NCBI GenBank assembly: GCA_016704325.1
Contig: JADJAG010000004.1
Span: 682,001 to 746,000, forward strand
Reading direction: 5' to 3'
Origin: Chitinophagaceae bacterium
Lineage (GTDB): Bacteria; Bacteroidota; Bacteroidia; Chitinophagales; UBA10324
Length of the DNA: 64,000 nucleotides
The notes below the pieces were generated by a model. It saw only the letters and a program-made list of their open reading frames with translations, did no database searches and was not told the DNA's origin. Positions 34,377 through 42,961 of this stretch are shown piece after piece; position 1 is the stretch's first letter, and the number at the start of each line of letters is the position of its first letter. The position numbers and the translations under genes are program-made.

Positions 34377-35540
34377 TTATTGCAATTGCAGCAGTAGTTG
34401 ATCGGCTTCCGAATAGGACCAGCCATTCTTCATAGCAAGTTCTTTGCCCTGGTTAGCCATTGTGGCTGCCTTTGTCTTGTCGCCGGATTTTAGAAATAAT
34501 CGTGCACTCACAAGGTAACCTGCATATTGCGGGCTGAGCATAACAGCCCTTTCAGCCCATGAGGCAGCTTCACCGCAGGCAACAGGATCGGAGATGTTTC
34601 TCAGGTACACATTTGCAATTTCATTGAGTTGGTGATAGTCATTCCAGGCATATTTAATTGTGCCGGCCAGGGTTACCTTCCGGTAGCCGCTCCAGTTTAA
34701 TGTCCGTTCGTAAATCTCCTTATCCATCATAAAAAGCAACGAATCCACTTTGCCATTTTGAATGGCTGCCGCCGATGGCCTCTTCAGGAAATAGCCTGCT
34801 GTATCTTTTGCTTCCACCAAAGGCATCAGCGTTTCAGAAACTATATTGCTGATCTTGCGCTGCACTCTTCCTGGTGATGCAATTGCCGCAAACTCCTTTT
34901 GATGGGCCAACACAAACTGAAACTGTGATGAGTTGATGTCTGTAACACCGTTGGCGATGATCTTCCAGTTAATCTCCGTCAATAATGCGGAATCCGGTAT
35001 AGTAGCAAAATATTTGGAAGCAACTGCCGTATAATCCATTGCCCCGCGTCGCAGTGCCATCAGGTAGGCGTAACATTTCTCTGGATTAGAAGGGTCATCT
35101 TCAAATACCTGTTTCAGATATGGCAATTGTTTTTCCGGTGTCAGAGCACTCTTTCCTTGTTCAATAAAGTCGGCAGGCTTAAATTCACCCATCAGCCTGT
35201 AAAGGGTGGTACCATTCCGGTCAAAGAAAATGAAGGTCGGAAACATCTTAACGCCAAACTTATTACGTAAGGTAACTCCTTCACCTGCCTCCATATTTAT
35301 TTTAATACAAATGAAATTTTCATTGTAATAGGCTGCCACGGTTGTGTCAGTAAAAACTTCCTCCTTCATTTTCTTGCAATGTCCGCACCAGTCGGTGTAA
35401 CAAACCATAAAGACGGGCTTTTTTGCATTACCTGATTCCCGCAGCGACTCGGCATAACTTAATTCACGAAAAATAATCTCTGACTGCGCCTGCAACAGGC
35501 AGGGTATTATTAACAATAGGATAGTGTAGCAGAATTTCAT
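34377..35540 (-). CDS. Secreted thioredoxin-fold protein with helical C-terminal region
   Basis: The 387-residue protein has a signal peptide (cut near LQAQ) and a thioredoxin domain with the redox motif WCGHCKKMKEEVF, followed by GVKMFPTFIFFDRNG with the cis-Pro. The C-terminal 240 residues are helical and TPR-like (EKCYAYLMALRRG; LSPQYAGYLVSARLFLKSGD). It should be a periplasmic thiol:disulfide oxidoreductase; the partner is unknown. It lies on the opposite strand within the polysaccharide locus, its 3' end 18 nt from that of ugd, and is probably not part of the pathway. Confidence 0.88.
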   Translation of the reverse strand: MKFCYTILLLIIPCLLQAQSEIIFRELSYAESLRESGNAKKPVFMVCYTDWCGHCKKMKEEVFTDTTVAAYYNENFICIKINMEAGEGVTLRNKFGVKMFPTFIFFDRNGTTLYRLMGEFKPADFIEQGKSALTPEKQLPYLKQVFEDDPSNPEKCYAYLMALRRGAMDYTAVASKYFATIPDSALLTEINWKIIANGVTDINSSQFQFVLAHQKEFAAIASPGRVQRKISNIVSETLMPLVEAKDTAGYFLKRPSAAAIQNGKVDSLLFMMDKEIYERTLNWSGYRKVTLAGTIKYAWNDYHQLNEIANVYLRNISDPVACGEAASWAERAVMLSPQYAGYLVSARLFLKSGDKTKAATMANQGKELAMKNGWSYSEADQLLLQLQ

Positions 35541-35713
35541 TGACTGGCTTCAAAGAATAGCCGAAAGTAAAAAATGTTGGGTAAATGGTTTGTCCGGAGG
35601 ATCGGGCAGATTCAAATGATTATACAGATCACACTTAAGTGCAGCATCTGCCAGATCAGCTAAATCAGCGGGCAATTAGTATTCTCTCAGCACTTCTGCT
35701 GCATCCAATTGCT

Positions 35714-36022
35714 GGGTGTACGACAGTTCGTTCCTGTTGTCAAGCAATGGTTGGTGGGTTAAATTGCTGCGGCGAAGCCGATCACTTGCTATTCTGTAAT
35801 CACTACGCTGCTTTACTCACTTACTCAAATACTTAATACTCAATACTCAATTGTCCTTGACTGAAATACGTTGACCTTTTTTTAACTGATTTTTCAATTT
35901 TCTATTGACACTTGATTGTTACTATTGCTATTTGTCTTAAGTCTTAAATTTTACTTCTTAGGTGTTAAGTCCTGGATCTTGATTCTTGGATCTATGTTCA
36001 ATTTCCAATTTGTAGTACACCC
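35714..36022. mobile_element. Small terminal-inverted-repeat element, copy C, with near-perfect 8-bp direct repeats
   Basis: The ends are GGGTGTACGACAG (left) and TTTGTAGTACACCC (right, inverted). Outside them CAATTGCT (35706-35713) and CAAATGCT (36023-36030) form an 8-bp direct repeat with one mismatch. The core at 35758-35806 is, in reverse complement, identical to that of copy B over about 49 nt. The right half has AAGTCTTAA and GGATCTTG-type repeats. No gene is present; the 65-codon frame at 35639-35836 is only repeat sequence. It takes up most of the 35541-36090 spacer. Confidence 0.75.
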
Positions 36023-36090
36023 CAAATGCTATAAACGCTTTCCTCCAAACTCATTTTTATTACCTTCGCCGCCGTAATTTTTTTAAGACT

Positions 36091-37038
36091 ATGAATAAAG
36101 ACAAACGCATACTCATTACCGGCGCCGCCGGATTTATCGGATCACATCTGTGCGACAGGTTTGTGAATGAAGGGTTCCAGGTAATAGGAATGGATAACCT
36201 GATCACAGGCGATATGAAGAATATCGAGCACCTCTTCCCACTTCCCAATTTTCAGTTTTACCACCAGGATGTTTCCAGATATGTACATGTTCCCGGTGAG
36301 CTGCATTACATCCTTCATTTTGCTTCGCCTGCCAGCCCGGTGGATTATGTGAAGTGGCCCATACAAACCATGAAGGTCGGATCACTCGGCACCCATAATT
36401 GCCTCGGCCTTGCCTTATCTAAGAAATCTCGGATACTGGTGGCATCTACCAGCGAAGTGTACGGCGATCCACTGGTTCATCCGCAAACAGAAGAATACTG
36501 GGGAAATGTAAACCCGGTTGGTCCAAGAAGCATGTATGACGAAGCCAAGCGTTTCCAGGAAGCAATTACCATGGCCTACCACAATGCGCATAAACTGGAT
36601 ACACGCATTGTGCGCATCTTCAATACTTACGGACCAAGAATGCGTTTGAATGATGGTCGTGTATTACCAAATTTCTTTTACCAGGCCATAACAGGACAGG
36701 ATATCACGGTATATGGAGATGGTTCACAAACACGATCGTTTTGTTATGTAAGCGACCTGGTAGATGGAATATACCGCTTGTTGTTCAGTGATTATGCGAT
36801 GCCGGTAAATGTGGGTAATCCGGATGAAATCACCATCAGCCAGTTTGCAGAAGAGATCATTACCCTTACCAAAACCGATCAGAAAGTGGTCTATAAACCA
36901 TTGCCAATAGATGATCCAAAGCAACGCCAGCCTGATATTACCAAAGCCAAGTCCCTACTCGGTTGGGAACCCAAGGTGCATCGCAGTGAAGGGTTGAAGA
37001 TCACCTATGAATACTTCAAAAAAGCATTAGGCAAATAA
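36091..37038 (+). CDS. UDP-glucuronate decarboxylase (UDP-xylose synthase)
   Basis: The 315-residue extended SDR enzyme has ILITGAAGFIGSHLCDRF (NAD binding), STSEVYGDPLVHPQTEEYWG and GPRSMYDEAKRFQE (catalytic YxxxK), plus RIFNTYGPRMRLNDGRVLP. These segments are characteristic of UXS rather than of epimerases. It converts UDP-glucuronate to UDP-xylose via a keto intermediate. The substrate would come from ugd at 33018. A weak -7-like TACCTTCG is at 36061-36068. A strong terminator follows the gene. Confidence 0.93.
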   Translation: MNKDKRILITGAAGFIGSHLCDRFVNEGFQVIGMDNLITGDMKNIEHLFPLPNFQFYHQDVSRYVHVPGELHYILHFASPASPVDYVKWPIQTMKVGSLGTHNCLGLALSKKSRILVASTSEVYGDPLVHPQTEEYWGNVNPVGPRSMYDEAKRFQEAITMAYHNAHKLDTRIVRIFNTYGPRMRLNDGRVLPNFFYQAITGQDITVYGDGSQTRSFCYVSDLVDGIYRLLFSDYAMPVNVGNPDEITISQFAEEIITLTKTDQKVVYKPLPIDDPKQRQPDITKAKSLLGWEPKVHRSEGLKITYEYFKKALGK

Positions 37039-37060
37039 GAAACCTATTACATTAAAAAGC

Positions 37061-37100
37061 GAACCCGGATTTCTGCAAAAGAAATCCGGGTTCGTTTTTT
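37061..37100. terminator. Rho-independent terminator between convergent genes
   Basis: GAACCCGGATTTC (37061-37073) pairs perfectly with GAAATCCGGGTTC (37081-37093) across a 7-nt loop, followed by GTTTTTT. The A-rich left flank may let it work in the other direction too, for the gene that ends at 37119. Confidence 0.93.
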
Positions 37101-37118
37101 AATAATGAATGCTTCAGT

Positions 37119-38411
37119 TTATTTCAGTTCCACTTTCTTAAAATAAGATTGTCCGTCCATAATCAATTGTACAAACAACATTCCCTTAGGATAGGCAGAA
37201 AGGTCAATGGTAGTAGTGGCATGTATAGAATAGGAATTGAGTTCTACACCGGCATGGTTATATAACTTTACAATTCCTGACTTGTTACTGCCCGTTTCAA
37301 TGGTCAGCAGGCCATCTGTAGGATTGGGGAAAATCTGTAATAGTTGTGAAGCAGGTGATTGAATTGCAGTGGCAGTTCCAATATTCACAGGTTCAGTTAC
37401 TGCACTGTTGCAGCAATAGTTTTCCACCGTTAGTGTAACCTGATAATTCCCCGGTTCTGAATAAATATGAACAGGGTTGGCTTCCGTTGAAGTGGAGTTA
37501 TCACCGAAATTCCAATTAAAACTGGTGGCATAGCGTGATTGGTTGTAAAACTGCACTTCATTGTCATTTACGGTAGCAGTAAATCCCGGTATCGGTTTCA
37601 ACTGGCCATCGCCACAAAGACTCTCCACACCAATAAAAATTCCAGAATCTAAAATGCCATCACCGGCATCAGCGATTGCCAGCTTAACATGGTAGGTTTC
37701 ACCCGGAATCACCGTAATCTGCGCTGTTATCGGAGTGGTAAACCCGTCGTATTGTAAAGTAGTTTCCCCTGCTGTGTTTGGGCAATCCGTAACGCCCGAA
37801 CAATCCGCAGGTGTATTACACATGTAATATGCTTGATTGGCATTCACGCAGTTGATAGAATTCACAGAAACAGGATCATTGTTACCGGGTACCACAGCAA
37901 TATTTTGTTCTCCGGTAATACCCGGACCACTAACATAAAAAGCAAATACATCGTTAAAACTGGTGCCTACCCATTCAGAATATTCTTCTGAACCAAAAGC
38001 ATACTTAAAGTAAAGAGTATCTAAAGTTGGAATGATATCCATCTCAATAATGCAGGCATCATAGGTAGTAAATCCGGCCAGCGCATCCAGGTCGGCATCG
38101 CCACTTGTATTGTTGTGCATAGTGATTGACCCATCGTTATTGGGTCCAATTGCATTGTATACACTTCCGCTTGTCATCATGAAACCGGCATTAATACCAA
38201 GGTTGGTGCCGGAAGCATCGAAAAACCCAACGGATACCGGAGCACCATTGTAGGTGACATTACTGATGCTGACACATGTATTCGCAAAAAAATCATCCAT
38301 CATGGTATTGACGGAGACAGCGGTGTCAACAACTAGTTGTGCCTGTGCTTTATTGGCACTAAAGGCGCACAGACTTATTACAATAATAGAGAGGGAGTAT
38401 AATTTTTTCAT
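37119..38411 (-). CDS. Choice-of-anchor L domain / PKD protein with T9SS sorting domain
   Basis: The 430-residue protein has a signal peptide (ending NKAQA) and a choice-of-anchor L domain of about 230 residues. Its marks are MMDDFFANTCVSISNVTYNG, the conserved FKYAFGSEEYSEWVGTSFND and VFAFYVSGPG. A PKD domain follows (about 280-345): FNWNFGDNSTSTEANPVHIY. The C-terminus is a type A T9SS tail, LLQIFPNPTDGLLTIETG to SYFKKVELK. It is probably a secreted adhesin-like or surface protein. It lies antisense within the polysaccharide locus and shares the terminator region with the UXS gene. Confidence 0.9.
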   Translation of the reverse strand: MKKLYSLSIIVISLCAFSANKAQAQLVVDTAVSVNTMMDDFFANTCVSISNVTYNGAPVSVGFFDASGTNLGINAGFMMTSGSVYNAIGPNNDGSITMHNNTSGDADLDALAGFTTYDACIIEMDIIPTLDTLYFKYAFGSEEYSEWVGTSFNDVFAFYVSGPGITGEQNIAVVPGNNDPVSVNSINCVNANQAYYMCNTPADCSGVTDCPNTAGETTLQYDGFTTPITAQITVIPGETYHVKLAIADAGDGILDSGIFIGVESLCGDGQLKPIPGFTATVNDNEVQFYNQSRYATSFNWNFGDNSTSTEANPVHIYSEPGNYQVTLTVENYCCNSAVTEPVNIGTATAIQSPASQLLQIFPNPTDGLLTIETGSNKSGIVKLYNHAGVELNSYSIHATTTIDLSAYPKGMLFVQLIMDGQSYFKKVELK

Positions 38412-38584
38412 GGCTTACATTATTTGGGTTATTTCAAAGTTAGACATATATATGGTTACTTGTTCCATCCGACAATAAAAACTCTGCTAAATCAATTAAG
38501 TTTGCGGCCTTCAGTATTGAATTGACAGTAACATCAGAACAATGATTTACAGCTTAATGCATTCAAACAGCTTTACATTTTAAT

Positions 38585-39175
38585 ATGCTTTCAATAAAAC
38601 GTGAGTATTTTGCCCATGAAACTGCTGTAATTGATGAAGGAAGCATTATAGGCAAAGGAACACGCATATGGCATTTCAGTCATATAATGCCGGGTTGTGA
38701 AATTGGGGAGCATTGTAACCTGGGCCAGAATGTGGTGATAAGTCCAGGTGTAAAACTGGGCAATCATGTTAAAGTACAAAACAATGTATCCATTTACACG
38801 GGTGTTATTTGTGAATCTGAGGTATTTATTGGACCATCCGTGGTTTTTACGAATGTCATCAACCCGAGGAGTGCTATTTCGCGTAAAGATCAGTATGCAA
38901 AAACAGTAGTTATGAAAGGAGCGACGATTGGTGCAAATGCAACGATTGTTTGTGGCCATACAATTGGGACTTTTGCATTTATCGGTGCGGGCACTGTGGT
39001 AACTAAGGATGTTACTTCCTATGCATTAGTGGTGGGTAATCCCGGCAGGCAAATTGGATGGATGAGTGAATTTGGACACCGGCTGCATTTTGATAATACA
39101 GGACAAGCTGTTTGTCCGGAAAGCGGAGCGGTGTATTTACTTAAAGATGGTTTTGTTCAGAAGATTAGTTCATAA
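38585..39175 (+). CDS. Left-handed beta-helix acetyltransferase (WbpD/WlbB-like)
   Basis: The 196-residue protein is built of hexapeptide repeats: IGKGTRIWHFSHIMPGCEIG, LGQNVVISPGVKLG, GVICESEVFIGPSVVFTNVI and GATIGANATIVCGHTIG. It resembles UDP-2-acetamido-3-amino-2,3-dideoxy-glucuronate N-acetyltransferases, with the NPRSAISRKDQY substrate loop. It would acetylate the 3-amino group made by the DegT enzyme at 31602. The next gene, 32 nt downstream, supplies UDP-HexNAc dehydrogenase, so the two are probably one transcript. Confidence 0.9.
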   Translation: MLSIKREYFAHETAVIDEGSIIGKGTRIWHFSHIMPGCEIGEHCNLGQNVVISPGVKLGNHVKVQNNVSIYTGVICESEVFIGPSVVFTNVINPRSAISRKDQYAKTVVMKGATIGANATIVCGHTIGTFAFIGAGTVVTKDVTSYALVVGNPGRQIGWMSEFGHRLHFDNTGQAVCPESGAVYLLKDGFVQKISS

Positions 39176-39207
39176 TTCAATTTTCGTAAGTACAAGGTAT
39201 AAGAATC

Positions 39208-40497
39208 ATGTTTGAATCGCTTATCAATAAGGAATCGAAACTTGCCGTGCTTGGGTTGGGCTACGTAGGCTTGCCTGTTGCCCTGGGCTTTGCAAAAAGC
39301 ATCAGCGTGATTGGGTTCGACATCAGCAGCAAGCGCATTGACCTGTTGAAACAGCAGATTGATCCGAGTAATGAAATCAGTGCATCCGGATTCGATAATT
39401 GTGATATCACGTTCACAGATGATCTTGCTGTGCTTCGCCAGGCTTCTTTTTTTATAGTGGCCGTGCCCACACCGGTTGACAATCACAATGTGCCCGACCT
39501 GCGCTTATTGGCGCTTGCTTCAGAAACCATTGGAAAAATATTAAAGAAAGGAGACTACGTGGTATTTGAATCTACTACGTATCCGGGATGCACGGAAGAA
39601 GATTGCCTTCCGATCATTGAAAAGTGGTCAGGCTTGAAAGTAAAGACAGATTTCAAGCTCGGTTACTCACCGGAAAGAATAAATCCCGGTGATAAGGAAC
39701 ATACACTCGACAAAATCATAAAGGTGGTTTCAGGATGTGATAAGGAATCACTTGATGAAATCGCAAAGGTTTATAGCATTGCCGCAAAAGCGGGTATTCA
39801 TAAAGCGCCAACGATCAAAGTTGCAGAAGCAGCCAAGATCATTGAAAACACACAGCGTGATGTAAACATTGCACTGATGAATGAGCTGTCACTCATCTTT
39901 CAGTTGATGGGTGTAAATACCTACGATGTGATTGAGGCCGCATCCACCAAATGGAACTTCCTCAAATTTTATCCGGGACTTGTTGGCGGGCATTGCATCA
40001 GCGTTGACCCATACTATCTTACTTATAAAGCAAATGCATTGGGCTATGAACCGGAGGTAATTACGAGCGGACGGAGAATTAATGATGACATGGGCCCCTA
40101 TATAGCACGACGCACCGTTCAACTACTTACACAGTTGGGTAAAGATCCTGGCAAATCGAAAGTGCTGGTGATGGGTGCTACTTTTAAAGAAAACATTACC
40201 GACCTGCGTAATTCAAAAGTGGTGGACCTGGTGAATGAGTTGAAGTTGTTTTCCTTGCAGGTAGAGGTAACAGATCCGCATGCATCAGGTGAAGAAGTGC
40301 TGCAACAGTATGGTTTTTCTCTGGTGAAGCAGGTTGCCAAGGATTATGATGCCGTGATCCTGGCAGTAAATCATGCGGCTTTCAATAAGATGGATGAAGA
40401 TTACTTCCTTTCCATCACGCGTCCCAATGCATTGTTTATGGATGTGAAGGGTGTTTTCAGAAACAAGATAACGAGGATGACTTATTGGTCGCTGTAG
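39208..40497 (+). CDS. UDP-N-acetylhexosamine 6-dehydrogenase (TviB/WbpA-like)
   Basis: The 429-residue nucleotide-sugar dehydrogenase has LAVLGLGYVGLPVALGFAKS, AVPTPVDNHNVPDL, VVFESTTYPGCTEEDC, YSPERINPGDKEHTL and the catalytic Cys in GLVGGHCISVDPYYLTYKA. YSPERxxPG and GGHCIxVDPYYL mark the UDP-HexNAc group (WecC/WbpA/TviB) rather than UDP-glucose dehydrogenases. It gives UDP-GlcNAcA or, with the epimerase at 41914, UDP-GalNAcA. It is co-directional with the acetyltransferase just upstream. Confidence 0.93.
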   Translation: MFESLINKESKLAVLGLGYVGLPVALGFAKSISVIGFDISSKRIDLLKQQIDPSNEISASGFDNCDITFTDDLAVLRQASFFIVAVPTPVDNHNVPDLRLLALASETIGKILKKGDYVVFESTTYPGCTEEDCLPIIEKWSGLKVKTDFKLGYSPERINPGDKEHTLDKIIKVVSGCDKESLDEIAKVYSIAAKAGIHKAPTIKVAEAAKIIENTQRDVNIALMNELSLIFQLMGVNTYDVIEAASTKWNFLKFYPGLVGGHCISVDPYYLTYKANALGYEPEVITSGRRINDDMGPYIARRTVQLLTQLGKDPGKSKVLVMGATFKENITDLRNSKVVDLVNELKLFSLQVEVTDPHASGEEVLQQYGFSLVKQVAKDYDAVILAVNHAAFNKMDEDYFLSITRPNALFMDVKGVFRNKITRMTYWSL

Positions 40498-40705
40498 CAT
40501 GGCACACTAATAACTCAGATAGTACTGAAAATGACAGATAAAGTTTTATTTTCATTACAGATATTGAGAATGCTTTGTGAAGCTTTTAAAAATGCTTCTG
40601 ATACTCATTCGATGTCGATTGAAAGGAAAGACAGATGCACATTGTGTTATTTTTCAGTTTTGATTAACAAGCTTAGCGTAATAGGCAGGCGGAATGTTTG
40701 ATCAA

Positions 40706-40752
40706 ATTCCAAATCCGTTTAAATCCGTCTTAACCGTGTCATCCGTGTTCCA
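40706..40752. repeat. AAATCCGT-type short dispersed repeat
   Basis: The sequence repeats AAATCCGTTTAAATCCGTCT, then CCGTGTCATCCGTGTTCC in the spacer before the dTDP-glucose dehydratase. Similar strings are common intergenic repeats in Bacteroidota. No other feature is visible in 40498-40770. Confidence 0.5.
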
Positions 40753-40770
40753 TCTTTTCAAATTAACAGT

Positions 40771-41856
40771 ATGTCAGACATTCAAAGAAATATATTAATA
40801 ACAGGTGGTGCAGGTTTTATCGGATCACACCTGGTAAGACGATTTGTGAAGCGCTATCCGCATTATATAATTAATAACCTCGACAACCTCACCTATGCAG
40901 GTAATCTTGAAAACCTGCGCGATATAGAAACTGCTTCCAATTACCGTTTCATTAAAGGAGATATCACAGATGCTGCTTTCATCAATCAGCTTTTTGAGAA
41001 GCATCGTTTTGATGCAGTGATTCATCTGGCAGCAGAAAGTCACGTAGACCGTTCTATTGTTAGTCCGATGGATTTCATTTTTACCAATATTGTCGGCACC
41101 GTGAACCTGTTGAATGCAGCTAAAACATTATGGCAACCCGGGAAAACAGAGCATGCAACATCAGAAATAAATCATCTCTTCTACCAGGTTTCTACTGATG
41201 AAGTATATGGTTCACTGGATCACGGTGGTTATTTTACAGAAACAACACCGTATGATCCGCGTTCACCTTATTCTGCATCTAAGGCAAGTGCCGATCACCT
41301 CGTGCGTGCATACGGACATACTTATGGATTGCCTGTTGTAGTAAGCAATTGTTCCAATAACTATGGAGCGTATCAGTTTCCGGAAAAACTGATTCCGCTG
41401 GCCATCAACAATATCAGGAGCAATAAGGCTGTGCCGATTTATGGTAAAGGGGAAAACATACGCGACTGGTTATGGGTAGAAGATCATGTAGCAGCAATCG
41501 ACCTGGTTTTTCACAATGGAAAAAGAGGTGATACCTACAATATCGGTGGATTTAATGAACGGACAAATATTGACCTGATCATGCAGCTTTGTTCGATCAT
41601 GGATGAAAAACTCGGCCGGCCTGCAGGATCATCAGCAAAGCTGCTTACCTACGTGAAAGACCGTGCAGGGCATGATTTGCGTTATGCCATAGATTCATCC
41701 AGGATCACCAATGAATTAGGCTGGAAACCATCGCTGACATTCGAAGAAGGGTTGGCAAAAACGGTTGACTGGTACCTGGCCAATGAAGAATGGCTGCAGC
41801 ATGTGACCTCCGGAGATTATCAGCATTATTATGAGCAGCAATATCATAAACGTTGA
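40771..41856 (+). CDS. rfbB: dTDP-glucose 4,6-dehydratase
   Basis: The 361-residue SDR enzyme shows NILITGGAGFIGSHLVRRF, HLAAESHVDRSI, QVSTDEVYGSLDHGGYFTE, SPYSASKASADHLVRAY (YxxxK) and NCSNNYGAYQFPEKLIPL. WLWVEDHVAAIDLVF and DRAGHDLRYAIDSSRI complete the RmlB pattern. It makes dTDP-4-keto-6-deoxyglucose, the branch point to rhamnose and other deoxy sugars. RmlA, RmlC and RmlD are absent from the window, so the rest of the pathway must lie elsewhere. Confidence 0.97.
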   Translation: MSDIQRNILITGGAGFIGSHLVRRFVKRYPHYIINNLDNLTYAGNLENLRDIETASNYRFIKGDITDAAFINQLFEKHRFDAVIHLAAESHVDRSIVSPMDFIFTNIVGTVNLLNAAKTLWQPGKTEHATSEINHLFYQVSTDEVYGSLDHGGYFTETTPYDPRSPYSASKASADHLVRAYGHTYGLPVVVSNCSNNYGAYQFPEKLIPLAINNIRSNKAVPIYGKGENIRDWLWVEDHVAAIDLVFHNGKRGDTYNIGGFNERTNIDLIMQLCSIMDEKLGRPAGSSAKLLTYVKDRAGHDLRYAIDSSRITNELGWKPSLTFEEGLAKTVDWYLANEEWLQHVTSGDYQHYYEQQYHKR

Positions 41857-41913
41857 TTGGTAATTATTAGACTTGCATTAAGATTTCATCTCACCAAAAC
41901 CTTTTGTTGAAAA

Positions 41914-42906
41914 TTGTACGAAACCCCTTACCATACCCAACCACTCACAAACCTTTCTTTCCTGGTAACAGGTGGAGCAGGTTTCATCGGCTCACATCTT
42001 GTGGAATACTTGTTGAAGCATGGTGCCGGAAAAGTACGTGTACTGGACAACCTGCTGACCGGCAGTGAGGAGAATGTGGCGCTGTTCAGCGGAAACAGGG
42101 CCTATGAATATATGAAGGGCGATATCCGCATGCTGCCGGCTTGTATGACTGCCTGCGAAGGAATAGATTATGTATTACATGAAGCCGCACTCGGTTCGGT
42201 GCAACGATCCATATCGGATCCGGTTACGACGCACCGCATCAATTCCGGAGGCTTCCTGAATATGCTGTGGGCTGCAAAAGAAAAAAAAGTAAAACGATTC
42301 GTGTATGCATCCTCTTCTTCCGTATATGGCGATCATCCCGGTTTACCTAAAAAGGAAGAACTGATTGGCAAGCCATTATCACCGTATGCCGTTTCAAAAT
42401 ATTCCAATGAATTATATGCTGAAGTATTTGCCCGGAATTATCAGCAGGAAATAATCGGCTTGCGGTATTTCAATGTTTTTGGCCCGCGGCAAAATCCGGA
42501 AGGACCTTATGCTGCCGTAATTCCCGCTTTCATACGTGACATCAAAAAAAACAGGGCTCCCATTATTCATGGCGATGGCAGCAACAGCCGAGATTTTACT
42601 TTCGTGGAGAATGTGGTACAGGCAAATATGAAAGCGCTCTTCTGTGAAAACCCGGAGGCAGTTAACCAGGTTTACAATGTTGCTGTTGGCGGGCAATATA
42701 CCGTGCGTCAACTTTTTGACACCATCTGCAGCATCACCGGTTCGGACATTACGCCTCGTTTGGTAGCGCAGCGCCAGGGTGATATTGCGCATTCGCTGGC
42801 AGATATTTCAAAAGCGAAAAGGTTATTGGATTATCAGCCGACTGTTGATTTTGAGAAAGGCGGACTTGGGGAAGGTGACTTTAATGTTGGTATCTACACC
42901 ACCTAG
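41914..42906 (+). CDS. UDP-N-acetylglucosamine 4-epimerase-like SDR (WbpP/TviC type), atypical start and C-terminus
   Basis: The 330-residue protein starts at TTG 41914 (MYETPYHTQPL); a stop lies just upstream and no ATG fits before FLVTGGAGFIGSHLVEYLLK. WbpP-type features are DYVLHEAALGSVQRSI, ASSSSVYGDHPGLPK, SPYAVSKYSNELYAE (YxxxK), RYFNVFGPRQNPEGPYAAVI and RDFTFVENVVQANMKAL. It interconverts UDP-GlcNAc/GalNAc or their uronates and fits the dehydrogenase at 39208. After DYQPTVDFEKGG the last 13 residues do not resemble the usual family end (a Trp-Tyr-containing helix). Sequence matching that end can be found by combining other frames, so the C-terminus may be frameshifted. The core is intact. 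Confidence 0.88.
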   Translation: MYETPYHTQPLTNLSFLVTGGAGFIGSHLVEYLLKHGAGKVRVLDNLLTGSEENVALFSGNRAYEYMKGDIRMLPACMTACEGIDYVLHEAALGSVQRSISDPVTTHRINSGGFLNMLWAAKEKKVKRFVYASSSSVYGDHPGLPKKEELIGKPLSPYAVSKYSNELYAEVFARNYQQEIIGLRYFNVFGPRQNPEGPYAAVIPAFIRDIKKNRAPIIHGDGSNSRDFTFVENVVQANMKALFCENPEAVNQVYNVAVGGQYTVRQLFDTICSITGSDITPRLVAQRQGDIAHSLADISKAKRLLDYQPTVDFEKGGLGEGDFNVGIYTT

Positions 42907-42961
42907 AACTTCTTTTAGGATCTAGCTTAAGTCTTGGATCCTATTCAACGCATTCTTGCCT

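Noticed and set aside
35639..35836. 65-codon plus-strand frame
   Set aside because: It consists of dispersed-repeat sequence; part of it encodes the same peptide string as the rejected N-terminal extension at 31320-31478, which shows that both are repeat translation.
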